40,898 nt of DNA, from the NCBI GenBank assembly GCA_013215445.1, contig JABSRA010000042.1:1-40898 (forward strand), in the 5' to 3' direction. Positions 7,247-15,116 of the stretch are shown here, one piece after another. The DNA is from Oceanospirillaceae bacterium (GTDB lineage Bacteria > Pseudomonadota > Gammaproteobacteria > Pseudomonadales > Balneatricaceae). The position numbers and the translations under genes were made by a program. Within the stretch, counting starts at the first letter, position 1; the number at the start of each line of letters is the position of its first letter. Under the pieces are notes generated by a model, which did no database searches, had not been told where the DNA came from, and saw nothing but the letters and a program-made list of their open reading frames with translations.

Positions 7247-8011
7247 TTAAGCGTGAGACTGGTTGTTCCACGCTACGCACTGGGCTAAGGTAACCCCTGA
7301 GCCGCCAAAGATATCTAGCGCGCTGCCGATGGTTAAGTCAATTTTGCCAGCGGAGAGTTGTTGCACATAAGCTAGGTCGTCGACCGATCTCGCGCCACCT
7401 GCGTAGGTGACGGGGATATCACAGTGCTCAGCCAAGAGGGTGACTAATTTATCGTCGATACCGCCCTGTAGGCCTTCGACGTCGGCACTGTGGATTAAAA
7501 ATTCAGCGCAGTAGCCCGATAACTTGGTTAGATTAGCGGCATCGATTTTGGTGTTGGTGATATCCTGCCAGCGGTTGGTGGCGATATACCAGCCACGATC
7601 GGTTTTTCTGCAGCTTAAATCTAATACCAGTGACCCTGTACCAATAACCTCAACCAATTCATCCAGTTTTCTCCAGCTAAATTGATTGTCTTGAAAAAGA
7701 TAGGAGGTTACTATCACTTTGCTCGCGCCTGCATCTAACCATTGTTGGGCATTAGCAGAGGTGACTCCGCCACCAAATTGCAGGCCTTTTGGCCAAGTGC
7801 TTAACGCCAGTTTTGCCTGGGCTTCGTTGTTGGGTCCCAGCGCGATAACATGTCCGCCAGTCAGGTCTTGTTGTCGATACAAGTCGGCAAAGTGGGCCGC
7901 ATCGTGGTCGCTGACAAAGTTAGTCTCAGCGCCTTGGTCACTGAGCGTTCCGCCGACAATCTGTTTAACTTTACCCTGATGTAGGTCGATGCAAGGGCGG
8001 AAGCGAGTCAT
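7247..8011 (-). CDS. hisA: HisA, eukaryotic (HIS6) type: ProFAR isomerase of histidine biosynthesis
   Basis: A 254-residue TIM-barrel protein that follows the fungal/plant ProFAR isomerase rather than bacterial HisA. FRPCIDLHQGKVKQIVGGTL at the N-terminus, TNFVSDHDAAHFADLYR, GHVIALGPNNEAQAKLAL, QFGGGV, VLDLSCRKTDRGWYIATNRW, LIHSADVEGLQGGID and VTYAGGARSVDDL can each be matched by eye to yeast HIS6 as I remember it. The predicted reaction is isomerisation of ProFAR to PRFAR. It has AAGGA seven bases before the ATG and stands alone, not in a his operon. Horizontal transfer or an ancient bacterial source of the eukaryotic gene are both possible. The gene-family call is strong; whether a bacterial HisA also exists in this genome cannot be seen. 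Confidence 0.85.
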   Translation of the reverse strand: MTRFRPCIDLHQGKVKQIVGGTLSDQGAETNFVSDHDAAHFADLYRQQDLTGGHVIALGPNNEAQAKLALSTWPKGLQFGGGVTSANAQQWLDAGASKVIVTSYLFQDNQFSWRKLDELVEVIGTGSLVLDLSCRKTDRGWYIATNRWQDITNTKIDAANLTKLSGYCAEFLIHSADVEGLQGGIDDKLVTLLAEHCDIPVTYAGGARSVDDLAYVQQLSAGKIDLTIGSALDIFGGSGVTLAQCVAWNNQSHA

Positions 8012-8126
8012 ATGTAAATCCTTGGGCTGAAGCTGTTTTTGATAATTGGTATTGTATAGTAGAAAAAAATCAGGGAAAGCGAAAACGCCTAATAGTTTTA
8101 GTTATTTAGCAACCATGAGAAGTAAT

Positions 8127-9275
8127 ATGAAATATCCAGAATCAAAATTACCAGAGATTGGCACGACAATATTTACGGTGATGTCGCAGATGGCGGCAGA
8201 GCACAAAGCGATCAATTTAGCCCAAGGTTTTCCCGACTTTAATGGCCCACAAATACTCTTAGATGCAGTGGCAACGCATGTGGCAAGGGGGGCGAATCAA
8301 TACGCACCGATGACCGGTATCGTTGAATTGCGTGAGCAAATTGCCGCAAAGGTGCAGCGTTTATACTCGCGCAAGGTTTGCGCTGACACAGAAGTGACCG
8401 TGACCTCAGGTGCAACCGAGGCTATCTACGCGGCAATCGCCTCGGTGGTGCAGCCCAATGACGAGGTGATAGTGCTAGACCCCGCCTTTGATTGCTATGA
8501 TCCTGCTATTGTCTTAAACGGCGCGAAGGCGGTCCATGTGCAGTTACAAGCACCGGCATTTACCCTTGATTGGGAGGCAATAACGGCGGCAGTTAGTCCT
8601 CAAACCCGGTTGATTATTTTCAATTCGCCACACAATCCTAGCGGTGCGGTGATGCGGGAGGCAGATTTAGAAAAATTACAGCAGCTGGTGGCTGGAACCG
8701 ATATTTTACTGATCGGAGATGATGTTTACGAGCATATTATTTTTGATGGTGCCGAGCATTTAAGTTTTGTAAAGTACGATGAGCTTTATCAGCGCAGTTT
8801 TGTGATCTCATCCTTTGGTAAGACTTATCACGTGACCGGTTGGAAAATTGGCTATTGTGTTGCGCCGCCTCAATTAACCAGGGAATTTCGTAAAGTACAT
8901 CAATTTCTAAATTTCTGTACTGCAACCCCGTTGCAATATGCTCTGGCCGATGTGATGAAAAAACAACCCAATCACTATCTTGAGCTTCCGGATTTTTATC
9001 AACAAAAGCGAGACCTATTTAATAAGCTGATGCTCAACAGTCGCTTTAGTGGAGTGCCCTCAGCCGGAAGTTATTTCCAAGTGTTAGATTACTCAAAAAT
9101 CAGTTCGTTGGGGGATATGGCGTTTTGCGAATATTTGACCAAAGAGGTCGGTGTTGCCGCCATCCCTATGTCGGTTTTTTGTAAAAAACCGCCATCAATG
9201 CAGCTGGTGCGTTTTTGCTTTGCCAAAAATGATGCCACCTTAGTCGAGGCATGTGAGAAGTTGGCTGCACTGTAA
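8127..9275 (+). CDS. ybdL: Methionine/glutamine-type PLP aminotransferase (YbdL family)
   Basis: A fold-type I aminotransferase of 382 residues. AINLAQGFPDF near the N-terminus, NQYAPMTGIVELREQIA, the cofactor-site stretch TSGATEAIYAAI, NSPHNPSG, GDDVYEHIIFDG and the PLP lysine K232 in SSFGKTYHVTGWKIGY match the YbdL/kynurenine aminotransferase group. I chose ATG 8127 because GAGAAG lies five bases ahead and YbdL is about 386 residues; a TTG at 8046 and an ATG at 8115 are also in frame. E. coli YbdL transaminates methionine and related amino acids, and relatives use glutamine, giving 2-oxoglutaramate. That fits the omega-amidase gene 32 bases downstream. Confidence 0.88.
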   Translation: MKYPESKLPEIGTTIFTVMSQMAAEHKAINLAQGFPDFNGPQILLDAVATHVARGANQYAPMTGIVELREQIAAKVQRLYSRKVCADTEVTVTSGATEAIYAAIASVVQPNDEVIVLDPAFDCYDPAIVLNGAKAVHVQLQAPAFTLDWEAITAAVSPQTRLIIFNSPHNPSGAVMREADLEKLQQLVAGTDILLIGDDVYEHIIFDGAEHLSFVKYDELYQRSFVISSFGKTYHVTGWKIGYCVAPPQLTREFRKVHQFLNFCTATPLQYALADVMKKQPNHYLELPDFYQQKRDLFNKLMLNSRFSGVPSAGSYFQVLDYSKISSLGDMAFCEYLTKEVGVAAIPMSVFCKKPPSMQLVRFCFAKNDATLVEACEKLAAL

Positions 9276-9307
9276 GCCAAAGTTGCCAATCTAAAAGAGA
9301 ACCGATT

Positions 9308-10090
9308 ATGAAGAAAATGCGCGTCACCAGTATCCAAAATGTGCTGCACTGGGAAAACGAGGCTGCCAATTTAAACATGTTTGCCGAATTATTAGAGGGG
9401 CTTGCGGGTAACACTGATTTGGTGGTTCTGCCCGAGATGTTTAACAGTGGCTTTTCGATGCAGCCGCAGAAGATAGCCCAAGAACTTCAAGGCAGCACGG
9501 TAACATGGATGCGTGCTCAAGCTAAAAAACTCAATGCCGCGATTTGTGGCAGTATTGCTGTGAGCTTTGAGGGTGACTTTTTTAATCAATTTATCTTTGT
9601 GCATCCCGATGGCAGTATTGATGTTTATAACAAGCGACACTGTTTTAGGATGTCCGGTGAGCACTTGGTCTATCGGTGCGGTAATGTACGTACTTTAATT
9701 CAGTATCGTGGTTGGCGAATATTACCGCAAGTTTGTTATGACTTGCGCTTTGCAGTGTTTTCACGCTGTCAGAATGACTATGATTTAGTTCTCTATGTTG
9801 CCAATTGGCCTCAGGCTAGGCGCACGCCATGGCGCTGCTTATTACAGGCACGGGCGATCGAAAATCTAAGTTATGTCGTAGGCGTGAATAGGATTGGCGT
9901 TGATGCTAATGATGTGGCGTACAGTGGTGATTCGATGGTCATTGATTTTAAGGGTGATATTTTATTTGATGCTCAAAGCCAGGCGCTTTGTCATACTCAA
10001 ATCCTTAGCTTGGATGATTTAGAGAGCTTTAGAGATAAGTTTCCAGCTTGGAAAGATGCCGATAGCTATCAATTGTTACTCGAACAATAA
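9308..10090 (+). CDS. yafV: Omega-amidase YafV (nitrilase superfamily)
   Basis: A 260-residue carbon-nitrogen hydrolase with the Glu-Lys-Cys triad in place: E43 in VVLPEMFNSGF, K109 in YNKRHCF and C143 in PQVCYDLRF. YafV-type enzymes hydrolyse 2-oxoglutaramate and 2-oxosuccinamate, removing the inhibitory product of glutamine transaminases. It follows the YbdL-type gene closely on the same strand, a pairing that suggests a transamination/omega-amidase (methionine or glutamine salvage) route. The ATG at 9308 follows AAGAGAA; an ATG at 9317 is also possible. The 3' side runs into a 555-base gap with a strong terminator near 10340. Confidence 0.88.
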   Translation: MKKMRVTSIQNVLHWENEAANLNMFAELLEGLAGNTDLVVLPEMFNSGFSMQPQKIAQELQGSTVTWMRAQAKKLNAAICGSIAVSFEGDFFNQFIFVHPDGSIDVYNKRHCFRMSGEHLVYRCGNVRTLIQYRGWRILPQVCYDLRFAVFSRCQNDYDLVLYVANWPQARRTPWRCLLQARAIENLSYVVGVNRIGVDANDVAYSGDSMVIDFKGDILFDAQSQALCHTQILSLDDLESFRDKFPAWKDADSYQLLLEQ

Positions 10091-10645
10091 TCGAGCCGTT
10101 TTTAACGCCGATTATCCAACGCAGTTTCGTGCTTTTTAACGACGGTTATCCGAGGCCAAAAAAGACAGAGAGAAGATAAATAGGACTAATTCCTATAAGA
10201 ATATCTGCAAAAAATGTTATTGTTAGTGGACTAGATTCCCCTAGTAAATTTTGTTTTCAAAGATAGATGTTTTTGTAAACTCCTCAGTTGTCTTTATGAC
10301 ATTCGTTGGATAACTTTCCAACACTAAGAGCGACTTACTCAAGTCGCTCTTAGTTATTTTCTATTAGTCTCCCTCTCTAATAAATTTATATTCGCGCGCT
10401 GGTTGGCAGAGGTTATACTGTGTGGCTTGAGCATAACTTAGCCCAATATAAAAGATGCTAATGGGTGTTAAAAATCGGCCCAACAGCCAAACAGTTGAGA
10501 GAGGCGAGACTTGGCCATTTCAGTAATTTTGCTTAAAATCCTGCGGACTCGTTGAAGCTGTGGTCTTTGCTTGCCTTCACTCGCTTCGTTGAGCTGAGGT
10601 CTCTAGATATTAACCATCAATATTAATTGTAGATTAGGTATTCTT
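10091..10645. other. Gene-free stretch with direct repeat and strong terminator
   Basis: No credible ORF is present. An imperfect 21-base direct repeat (TTTTTAACG-CG-TTATCC) occurs at about 10099-10119 and 10134-10154. A strong intrinsic terminator lies at 10324-10360, 234 bases after yafV. The remaining 285 bases before the PhnA-like gene hold a possible but weak -10 (TATACT, 10414-10419). The stretch between yafV and the terminator could be a long 3' UTR or an independent small RNA. Confidence 0.4.
10324..10360 (+). terminator. Intrinsic terminator downstream of yafV
   Basis: CTAAGAGCGACTT (10324-10336) and AAGTCGCTCTTAG (10341-10353) form a perfect 13-bp stem with loop ACTC, followed by TTATTTT. 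This is a textbook intrinsic terminator for plus-strand transcription, though it is unusually far from the yafV stop. Confidence 0.85.
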
Positions 10646-11053
10646 TTGTCAAAAAAATCTCAAAGCAAAAAGCAAGAGCGTCTAGATAGATTAAACTATT
10701 TCGGAAAAACGTTGGTCAGGCGCTGCTCTTCGCAGTGCGAACTCTGCGAGGCAAGTTCAGTATCGCTGCATATATTTGAAGTAGAGCCGGTGCCAAATGA
10801 GCCTGAATTATCGCATTGTTTGATGATTTGTCAGCAGTGCGAGCAAAATTTAAAATACCCTAAAAAAATGCAAGTTGATCATTGGCGCTGCCTTAGCAAG
10901 ACGATGTGGAGTGAGGTGATCGCGGCAAAAGTGGTGGCTCTCGTGGTGCTTCAGTTTTTAGCTGCCGATCATGCCTGGGCGCAGGAGGCATTGGAAATAG
11001 CCTATATAGAGGAGACTGAGCAAGAGTGGATAGCGCAGTGGAGTTTGAGTTGA
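10646..11053 (+). CDS. PhnA-like zinc-ribbon protein
   Basis: A 135-residue protein. The basic N-terminus (rich in Lys/Ser/Gln) precedes a four-cysteine zinc ribbon: CELC at residues 31-34 and CQQC at 62-65. Then comes the acidic/hydrophobic tail typical of the small PhnA-type domain proteins of gammaproteobacteria. PhnA domain proteins are not phosphonoacetate hydrolases, despite the name, and their function is unknown. The start is TTG 10646 with TAGG about eight bases upstream; no ATG fits better. It is convergent with typA and shares a bidirectional terminator with it. Confidence 0.65.
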   Translation: MSKKSQSKKQERLDRLNYFGKTLVRRCSSQCELCEASSVSLHIFEVEPVPNEPELSHCLMICQQCEQNLKYPKKMQVDHWRCLSKTMWSEVIAAKVVALVVLQFLAADHAWAQEALEIAYIEETEQEWIAQWSLS

Positions 11054-11065
11054 TACTGAGGGTGT

Positions 11066-11099
11066 AAAAAAAAGCGATACTCAAGGTATCGCTTTTTAT
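11066..11099. terminator. Bidirectional terminator between the PhnA-like gene and typA
   Basis: AAAAAGCGATAC (11069-11080) pairs with GTATCGCTTTTT (11086-11097) around a five-base loop. Read on the minus strand the stem is followed by eight T residues, so it should stop typA transcription well; on the plus strand the tail is CTTTTTATT, also adequate for the PhnA-like gene. Confidence 0.85.
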
Positions 11100-11124
11100 T
11101 GTCTAGCAGTTGCTTAGTTTCTTT

Positions 11125-11166
11125 TCATCCAGAGCGGGATGCTAGTCGCTATCCTGTTCTGGATGA
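11125..11166 (-). other. 16-bp hairpin in the typA 3' UTR
   Basis: TCATCCAGAGCGGGAT (11125-11140) pairs with ATCCTGTTCTGGATGA (11151-11166) across 16 positions including two G-T pairs, with a 10-base loop. It begins four bases after the typA stop on the minus strand and lies ahead of the real terminator. With no T-tract it is not itself a terminator; it may protect the 3' end or be a repeat-family palindrome. Confidence 0.5.
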
Positions 11167-11169
11167 TAA

Positions 11170-12993
11170 TTACTTAGCTTTGCGTGAGTAGCGTCTGCGC
11201 TCATTCTCGCTCAATAGCTTTTTGCGAAGGCGGATGTGGTTAGGTGTAACTTCAACCAACTCATCATCTTCGATAAAGTCTAATGCCTGCTCAAGGGTGT
11301 ACTTGATGGCCGGTGTTAGCTGGATGTTTTCATCGGTGCCTGAGGCGCGCACGTTCGTTAACTGCTTACCTTTAATTGGGTTAACCGCTAGATCGTTAGT
11401 GCGGCTGTGAATACCCAGGAGCATGCCCTCGTATACTTCGATGTTCGGCGTGGCGAATAAACGGCCGCGTTCCTGAAGCGCCCACAGTGAGTAAGCGAGT
11501 GCTTTACCGGTAACCATAGAGACCAATACACCGTTTTTACGGTAGACAACTTCACCTTCCTTAACCGGACCATAATGGTCAAAAACAGAAGTCATGATGC
11601 CAGTACCTGAAGTCATGGTCAAAAACTTACTTCTAAAACCAATCAGGCCACGAGAGGGCATAATGAAAGTGAGGCGAATACGTTCGGCGTCGACTTCCAT
11701 GTTGGTCATGTCGCCTTTACGCGCGCTGAGCTCTTCGATGATAGATCCCTGATGTTGAGATTCAACATCGATGGTCACTTCTTCGTAGGGCTCATGAGTT
11801 TTACCATCGACGATGCGTTGGATTACTTCAGGACGAGACACGCCCAGCTCAAAACCCTCACGACGCATGCTCTCGATCAAAACAGATAGATGTAATTCGC
11901 CGCGACCGGAGACAATAAACTTCTCCGGTGAATCGCCTTGTTCAACCCGCAGTGCGACGTTGTGAATAAGCTCGCGATCTAAGCGTTCTTTAATGTTACG
12001 GCTGGTGACAAACTTGCCATCTTGACCAGCGAAAGGTGAGTCGTTAACCATAAAGGTCATAGAAACAGTAGGCTCGTCGATGCTTAGCGCCGGTAGTGCC
12101 TCTACGCATTCAGGGTCACAGAGAGTATCTGAGATAAATAATTCATCAATACCAGAAACACAGACGATGTCACCGGCGTGGGCAGTCTCTTGATCGATCC
12201 GTTCTAATCCTAAATGACCCTGGATTTTTTGGATTTTACCGGTGCGCTGTTTGCCGTCGCTACCAATGATGACCACTCTTTGATTGACTTTAACTGATCC
12301 GCGTTGGATACGACCCACGCCGATAACACCCAAGTAGTTGTTATAATCTAACGCCGAGATTTGCATCTGGAATTGACCATCCATATCGACATCGGGAATT
12401 TTTACGTGTTTGACGATCGCCTCAAACAGAGGGGTCATGTCATCGGCTAAATTTTCGTGATCGAGGCCAGCTACACCGTTAAGCGCTGAGGCGAAAACAA
12501 TGGGGAAATCGAGCTGTTCATCGGTGGCGCCCAAACTGTCAAAAAGATCAAAAACTAAGTCGACAGCGTTGTCTGGATCCGCGCCAGGTCGATCAACTTT
12601 ATTGATCACGACAATTGGATTTAAACCTTGAGCGAAGGCTTTTTGGGTGACGAAACGCGTCTGTGGCATAGGTCCATCTACGGCATCTACTAAGAGTAGA
12701 ACACAATCAACCATTGACATAACACGCTCAACTTCACCGCCGAAGTCGGCGTGACCGGGAGTATCGACGATATTGATGTGATAGTCGTTCCACTCGATGG
12801 CAGTGTTCTTCGCCAAGATGGTTATTCCGCGCTCGCGCTCTTGGTCGTTGGAGTCCATTAGTCTCTCTTCGCCCGCTGAACGACGATCCAAGGTGCCCGA
12901 CTGTTCTAGCAGCTTATCGACTAGAGTGGTTTTGCCGTGGTCGACGTGCGCAATAATAGCAATATTGCGTAACTTACTAAGATCTGTAGCCAT
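11170..12993 (-). CDS. typA: Ribosome-associated GTPase TypA/BipA
   Basis: A 607-residue translational GTPase of the usual TypA length. G-domain motifs are [15 protein letters not shown] (G1), the RGITI switch [13 protein letters not shown] (G3) and NKVDRPGAD (G4). They are followed by EF-G-like domains II, III and V and the BipA-specific C-terminal domain with [25 protein letters not shown] and [14 protein letters not shown]. TypA binds the 70S ribosome and aids 50S assembly and growth at low temperature or under stress. It is divergent from glnA, as in many gammaproteobacteria. A TATAAT-like -10 lies on the minus strand at 13139-13144, implying a leader of roughly 140 bases. Confidence 0.97.
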   Translation of the reverse strand: MATDLSKLRNIAIIAHVDHGKTTLVDKLLEQSGTLDRRSAGEERLMDSNDQERERGITILAKNTAIEWNDYHINIVDTPGHADFGGEVERVMSMVDCVLLLVDAVDGPMPQTRFVTQKAFAQGLNPIVVINKVDRPGADPDNAVDLVFDLFDSLGATDEQLDFPIVFASALNGVAGLDHENLADDMTPLFEAIVKHVKIPDVDMDGQFQMQISALDYNNYLGVIGVGRIQRGSVKVNQRVVIIGSDGKQRTGKIQKIQGHLGLERIDQETAHAGDIVCVSGIDELFISDTLCDPECVEALPALSIDEPTVSMTFMVNDSPFAGQDGKFVTSRNIKERLDRELIHNVALRVEQGDSPEKFIVSGRGELHLSVLIESMRREGFELGVSRPEVIQRIVDGKTHEPYEEVTIDVESQHQGSIIEELSARKGDMTNMEVDAERIRLTFIMPSRGLIGFRSKFLTMTSGTGIMTSVFDHYGPVKEGEVVYRKNGVLVSMVTGKALAYSLWALQERGRLFATPNIEVYEGMLLGIHSRTNDLAVNPIKGKQLTNVRASGTDENIQLTPAIKYTLEQALDFIEDDELVEVTPNHIRLRKKLLSENERRRYSRKAK

Positions 12994-13240
12994 TGTTTCT
13001 ATTTAGCCTTTAATTTAAATTTGATCCTTAGAACTAACCGAGTGAGTTCCAAGACGTATGCGGCATAATTGCCACTTGTTTAGTGCCTGTCAGAGGGTAA
13101 TTAGCGTGTAATTCCTCTATAGGCCAAAAATGTGGGGTATTATACATGTTAGAAACAATTATTGTTGGAATATTATAATCCTTTTTGGCAAGTATAGTTT
13201 ATGTCGCTTCTGAAGCGGGCGATGTCATTATTGTCAGTAA

Positions 13241-13255
13241 GCACCAAATTGGTGC
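13241..13255 (+). promoter_or_regulatory. NtrC binding site, strong, upstream of glnA
   Basis: GCACCAAATTGGTGC fits the NtrC consensus GCACCA-N3-TGGTGC exactly. Its centre is about 115 bp upstream of the predicted sigma-54 start site, a normal enhancer position. The site could also affect typA on the other side. Confidence 0.85.
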
Positions 13256-13271
13256 GCTACAATAGTTATTT

Positions 13272-13286
13272 GCGTTAATGTGGTGC
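13272..13286 (+). promoter_or_regulatory. NtrC binding site, weaker, upstream of glnA
   Basis: GCGTTAATGTGGTGC has a perfect right half (TGGTGC) and a partial left half. It lies 31 bp (three turns) from the strong site, so the two dimers would lie on the same face, as in the enteric glnA enhancer. Confidence 0.6.
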
Positions 13287-13337
13287 TTTTGTCGTTTTTC
13301 TTTGGCTGTTTAACTATATATAGGCGGTTTTAAGCTT

Positions 13338-13353
13338 TGGCATGCCAATTGCT
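13338..13353 (+). promoter_or_regulatory. Sigma-54 promoter of glnA
   Basis: TGGCATG-N4-TTGC, with the invariant GG (13339-13340) and GC (13351-13352) separated by exactly ten bases, matches the -24/-12 consensus. Transcription should start near 13363-13365, about 68 bases ahead of the glnA ATG. The two upstream NtrC sites complete the arrangement. Confidence 0.88.
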
Positions 13354-13431
13354 TTAGACAAACCAGATGAATGATTAATTTGTTAATGACAGTATTTCGC
13401 CAATGCAAATAATGTCTAATGGAGACTAGTA

Positions 13432-14832
13432 ATGTCTAAAACGATGAGTTTGATTGAAGAACATGATGTAAAGTGGATTGATTTGCGATTTACTGATTTT
13501 AAAGGTAAAGAGCACCATATTACTATTCCTGTTTCAGATATGGGTGATGAGTTTTTTGAAGAGGGAAAAATGTTCGACGGTTCTTCAATCAATGGCTGGA
13601 AAGGTATTGAAGATTCAGACATGATTTTGATGCCAGATGACTCGGCTAGTGTGTTGGATCCATTTACCGATGAAACAACGTTGATTGTACGTTGTGATAT
13701 TGTTGAACCTGCTACCGGTCAAGGTTACGATCGTGATCCTCGTTCTGTGGCACGTCGTGGTGAAGAATATTTAAAGTCTACCGGTATCGCCGATTCTGCG
13801 ATGTTTGGTCCTGAGCCAGAGTTTTTCATCTTTGACGAAGTACACTTTCACTCAGAAATGAGTGGCTCCGGTTACTCTATTACCTCTGAAGAGGCGTCTT
13901 GGTCTTCAAGTAGTAAGCTAGAAAATGGTAACACGGGTCACCGTCCTGGTATTAAAGGCGGTTACTTCCCTGTAGCACCTGTGGACTCTCTCCACGAAAT
14001 TCGCGGTCAAATGTGTAACGCGATGGAAGCGATGGGCCTTAAAATTGAAGTACATCATCACGAAGTGGCCGCTGGTCAATGTGAAATAGGTGTGGGTGCT
14101 AACACACTTGTCGCTAAAGCTGATGAAGTACAAATTCTTAAATACTGTGTACACAATGTCGCTCACTCGTTTGGTAAAACGGCGACCTTTATGCCTAAGC
14201 CTATTGTTGGTGATAATGGATCGGGTATGCACGTGCATCAGTCTCTGTCTAAAGATGGGGTTAACATCTTTGCCGGCGACGCGTACGCAGGTATGAGTGA
14301 AACTGCTCTGTTCTACATAGGTGGTATCATCAAGCACGCGAGGGCGTTAAATGCACTTTGCAACCCATCGACTAACTCTTACAAGCGTCTAGTAGCAGGC
14401 TTTGAAGCGCCCGTTATGCTTGCATATTCTGCACGTAACCGTTCGGCTTCTATCCGTATTCCCTACGTCACTAGCCCTAAGGCGCGTCGTATCGAAGCCC
14501 GTTTCCCCGATCCGGCAGCTAACCCGTACTTGTGCTTCACTGCATTAATGATGGCAGGTCTTGACGGTATTCAGAATAAGATTCACCCGGGTGAGCCCGC
14601 TGATAAAGATCTTTACGATCTGCCTCCTGAAGAAGCGGCTGATATTCCGGTAGTGGCTGGCTCTTTTGGAGAGGCGCTTGAAGCTTTACGTAACGATCGT
14701 GAGTTTTTAACTAAGGGCGGAGTGTTCTCCGACGATATGTTAGATGCGTACATTAATCTCAAGCAGGAAGAAGTTGACAAAGTTAACATGACACCGCATC
14801 CGCTTGAATTTGAATTGTATTACTCAGTATAA
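13432..14832 (+). CDS. glnA: Glutamine synthetase type I
   Basis: A 466-residue GSI-beta enzyme making glutamine from glutamate, ammonia and ATP as a dodecamer. [30 protein letters not shown], the glutamate-binding stretch [11 protein letters not shown], and NRSASIRIP are all intact. The Tyr of [11 protein letters not shown] is in the position of the adenylylated tyrosine of enteric GlnA, so GlnE-type control is expected. The ATG at 13432 follows GGAGA. It is preceded by a sigma-54 promoter with two NtrC sites and followed by a terminator and then glnL-glnG, the classic order. Confidence 0.98.
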   Translation: MSKTMSLIEEHDVKWIDLRFTDFKGKEHHITIPVSDMGDEFFEEGKMFDGSSINGWKGIEDSDMILMPDDSASVLDPFTDETTLIVRCDIVEPATGQGYDRDPRSVARRGEEYLKSTGIADSAMFGPEPEFFIFDEVHFHSEMSGSGYSITSEEASWSSSSKLENGNTGHRPGIKGGYFPVAPVDSLHEIRGQMCNAMEAMGLKIEVHHHEVAAGQCEIGVGANTLVAKADEVQILKYCVHNVAHSFGKTATFMPKPIVGDNGSGMHVHQSLSKDGVNIFAGDAYAGMSETALFYIGGIIKHARALNALCNPSTNSYKRLVAGFEAPVMLAYSARNRSASIRIPYVTSPKARRIEARFPDPAANPYLCFTALMMAGLDGIQNKIHPGEPADKDLYDLPPEEAADIPVVAGSFGEALEALRNDREFLTKGGVFSDDMLDAYINLKQEEVDKVNMTPHPLEFELYYSV

Positions 14833-14882
14833 GTTCATTGTAGAAATTGCTGTGAAATCTAGTAGCAGTGATTTCAACTCTT

Positions 14883-14908
14883 AAGCTTCCATTTGGAAGC
14901 TTTTTTTT
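14883..14908 (+). terminator. Intrinsic terminator after glnA
   Basis: AAGCTTCC (14883-14890) and GGAAGCTT (14895-14902) form an 8-bp stem with loop ATTT, followed by a run of T. It separates high-level glnA mRNA from glnLG. Confidence 0.88.
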
Positions 14909-14965
14909 GAAAAAAATCTGCTAAATAAGCCTTATGTGTCTAATTAATGCATAGCTTCTTCTGTT

Positions 14966-14980
14966 GCACCAAAATGGGGC
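14966..14980 (+). promoter_or_regulatory. NtrC-like site between glnA and glnL
   Basis: GCACCAAAATGGGGC differs from the NtrC palindrome at one base. It is 137 bases ahead of glnL. No good sigma-54 -24/-12 pair was found in the gap, so this site more likely serves repression or autoregulation of glnLG, as NtrC does at the enteric glnL promoter. Confidence 0.6.
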
Positions 14981-15116
14981 ATGTGTGTTAATGTCTCTGA
15001 GGCAGTAACAAGGCTGGTAATATAAGCTAGGCAATAAAAAATATTGTATTGACCGAAATTTCAGCCTGCTCATTGTTGAGAGGGCTTAGTTGTAAGTTTA
15101 AGATTAAAAGGTATTT

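Noticed and set aside
13918-14337. Long minus-strand open frame inside glnA
   Set aside because: Antisense shadow of a highly conserved, intact glnA reading frame; composition is His/Thr/Arg-rich as expected from the reverse of that gene.
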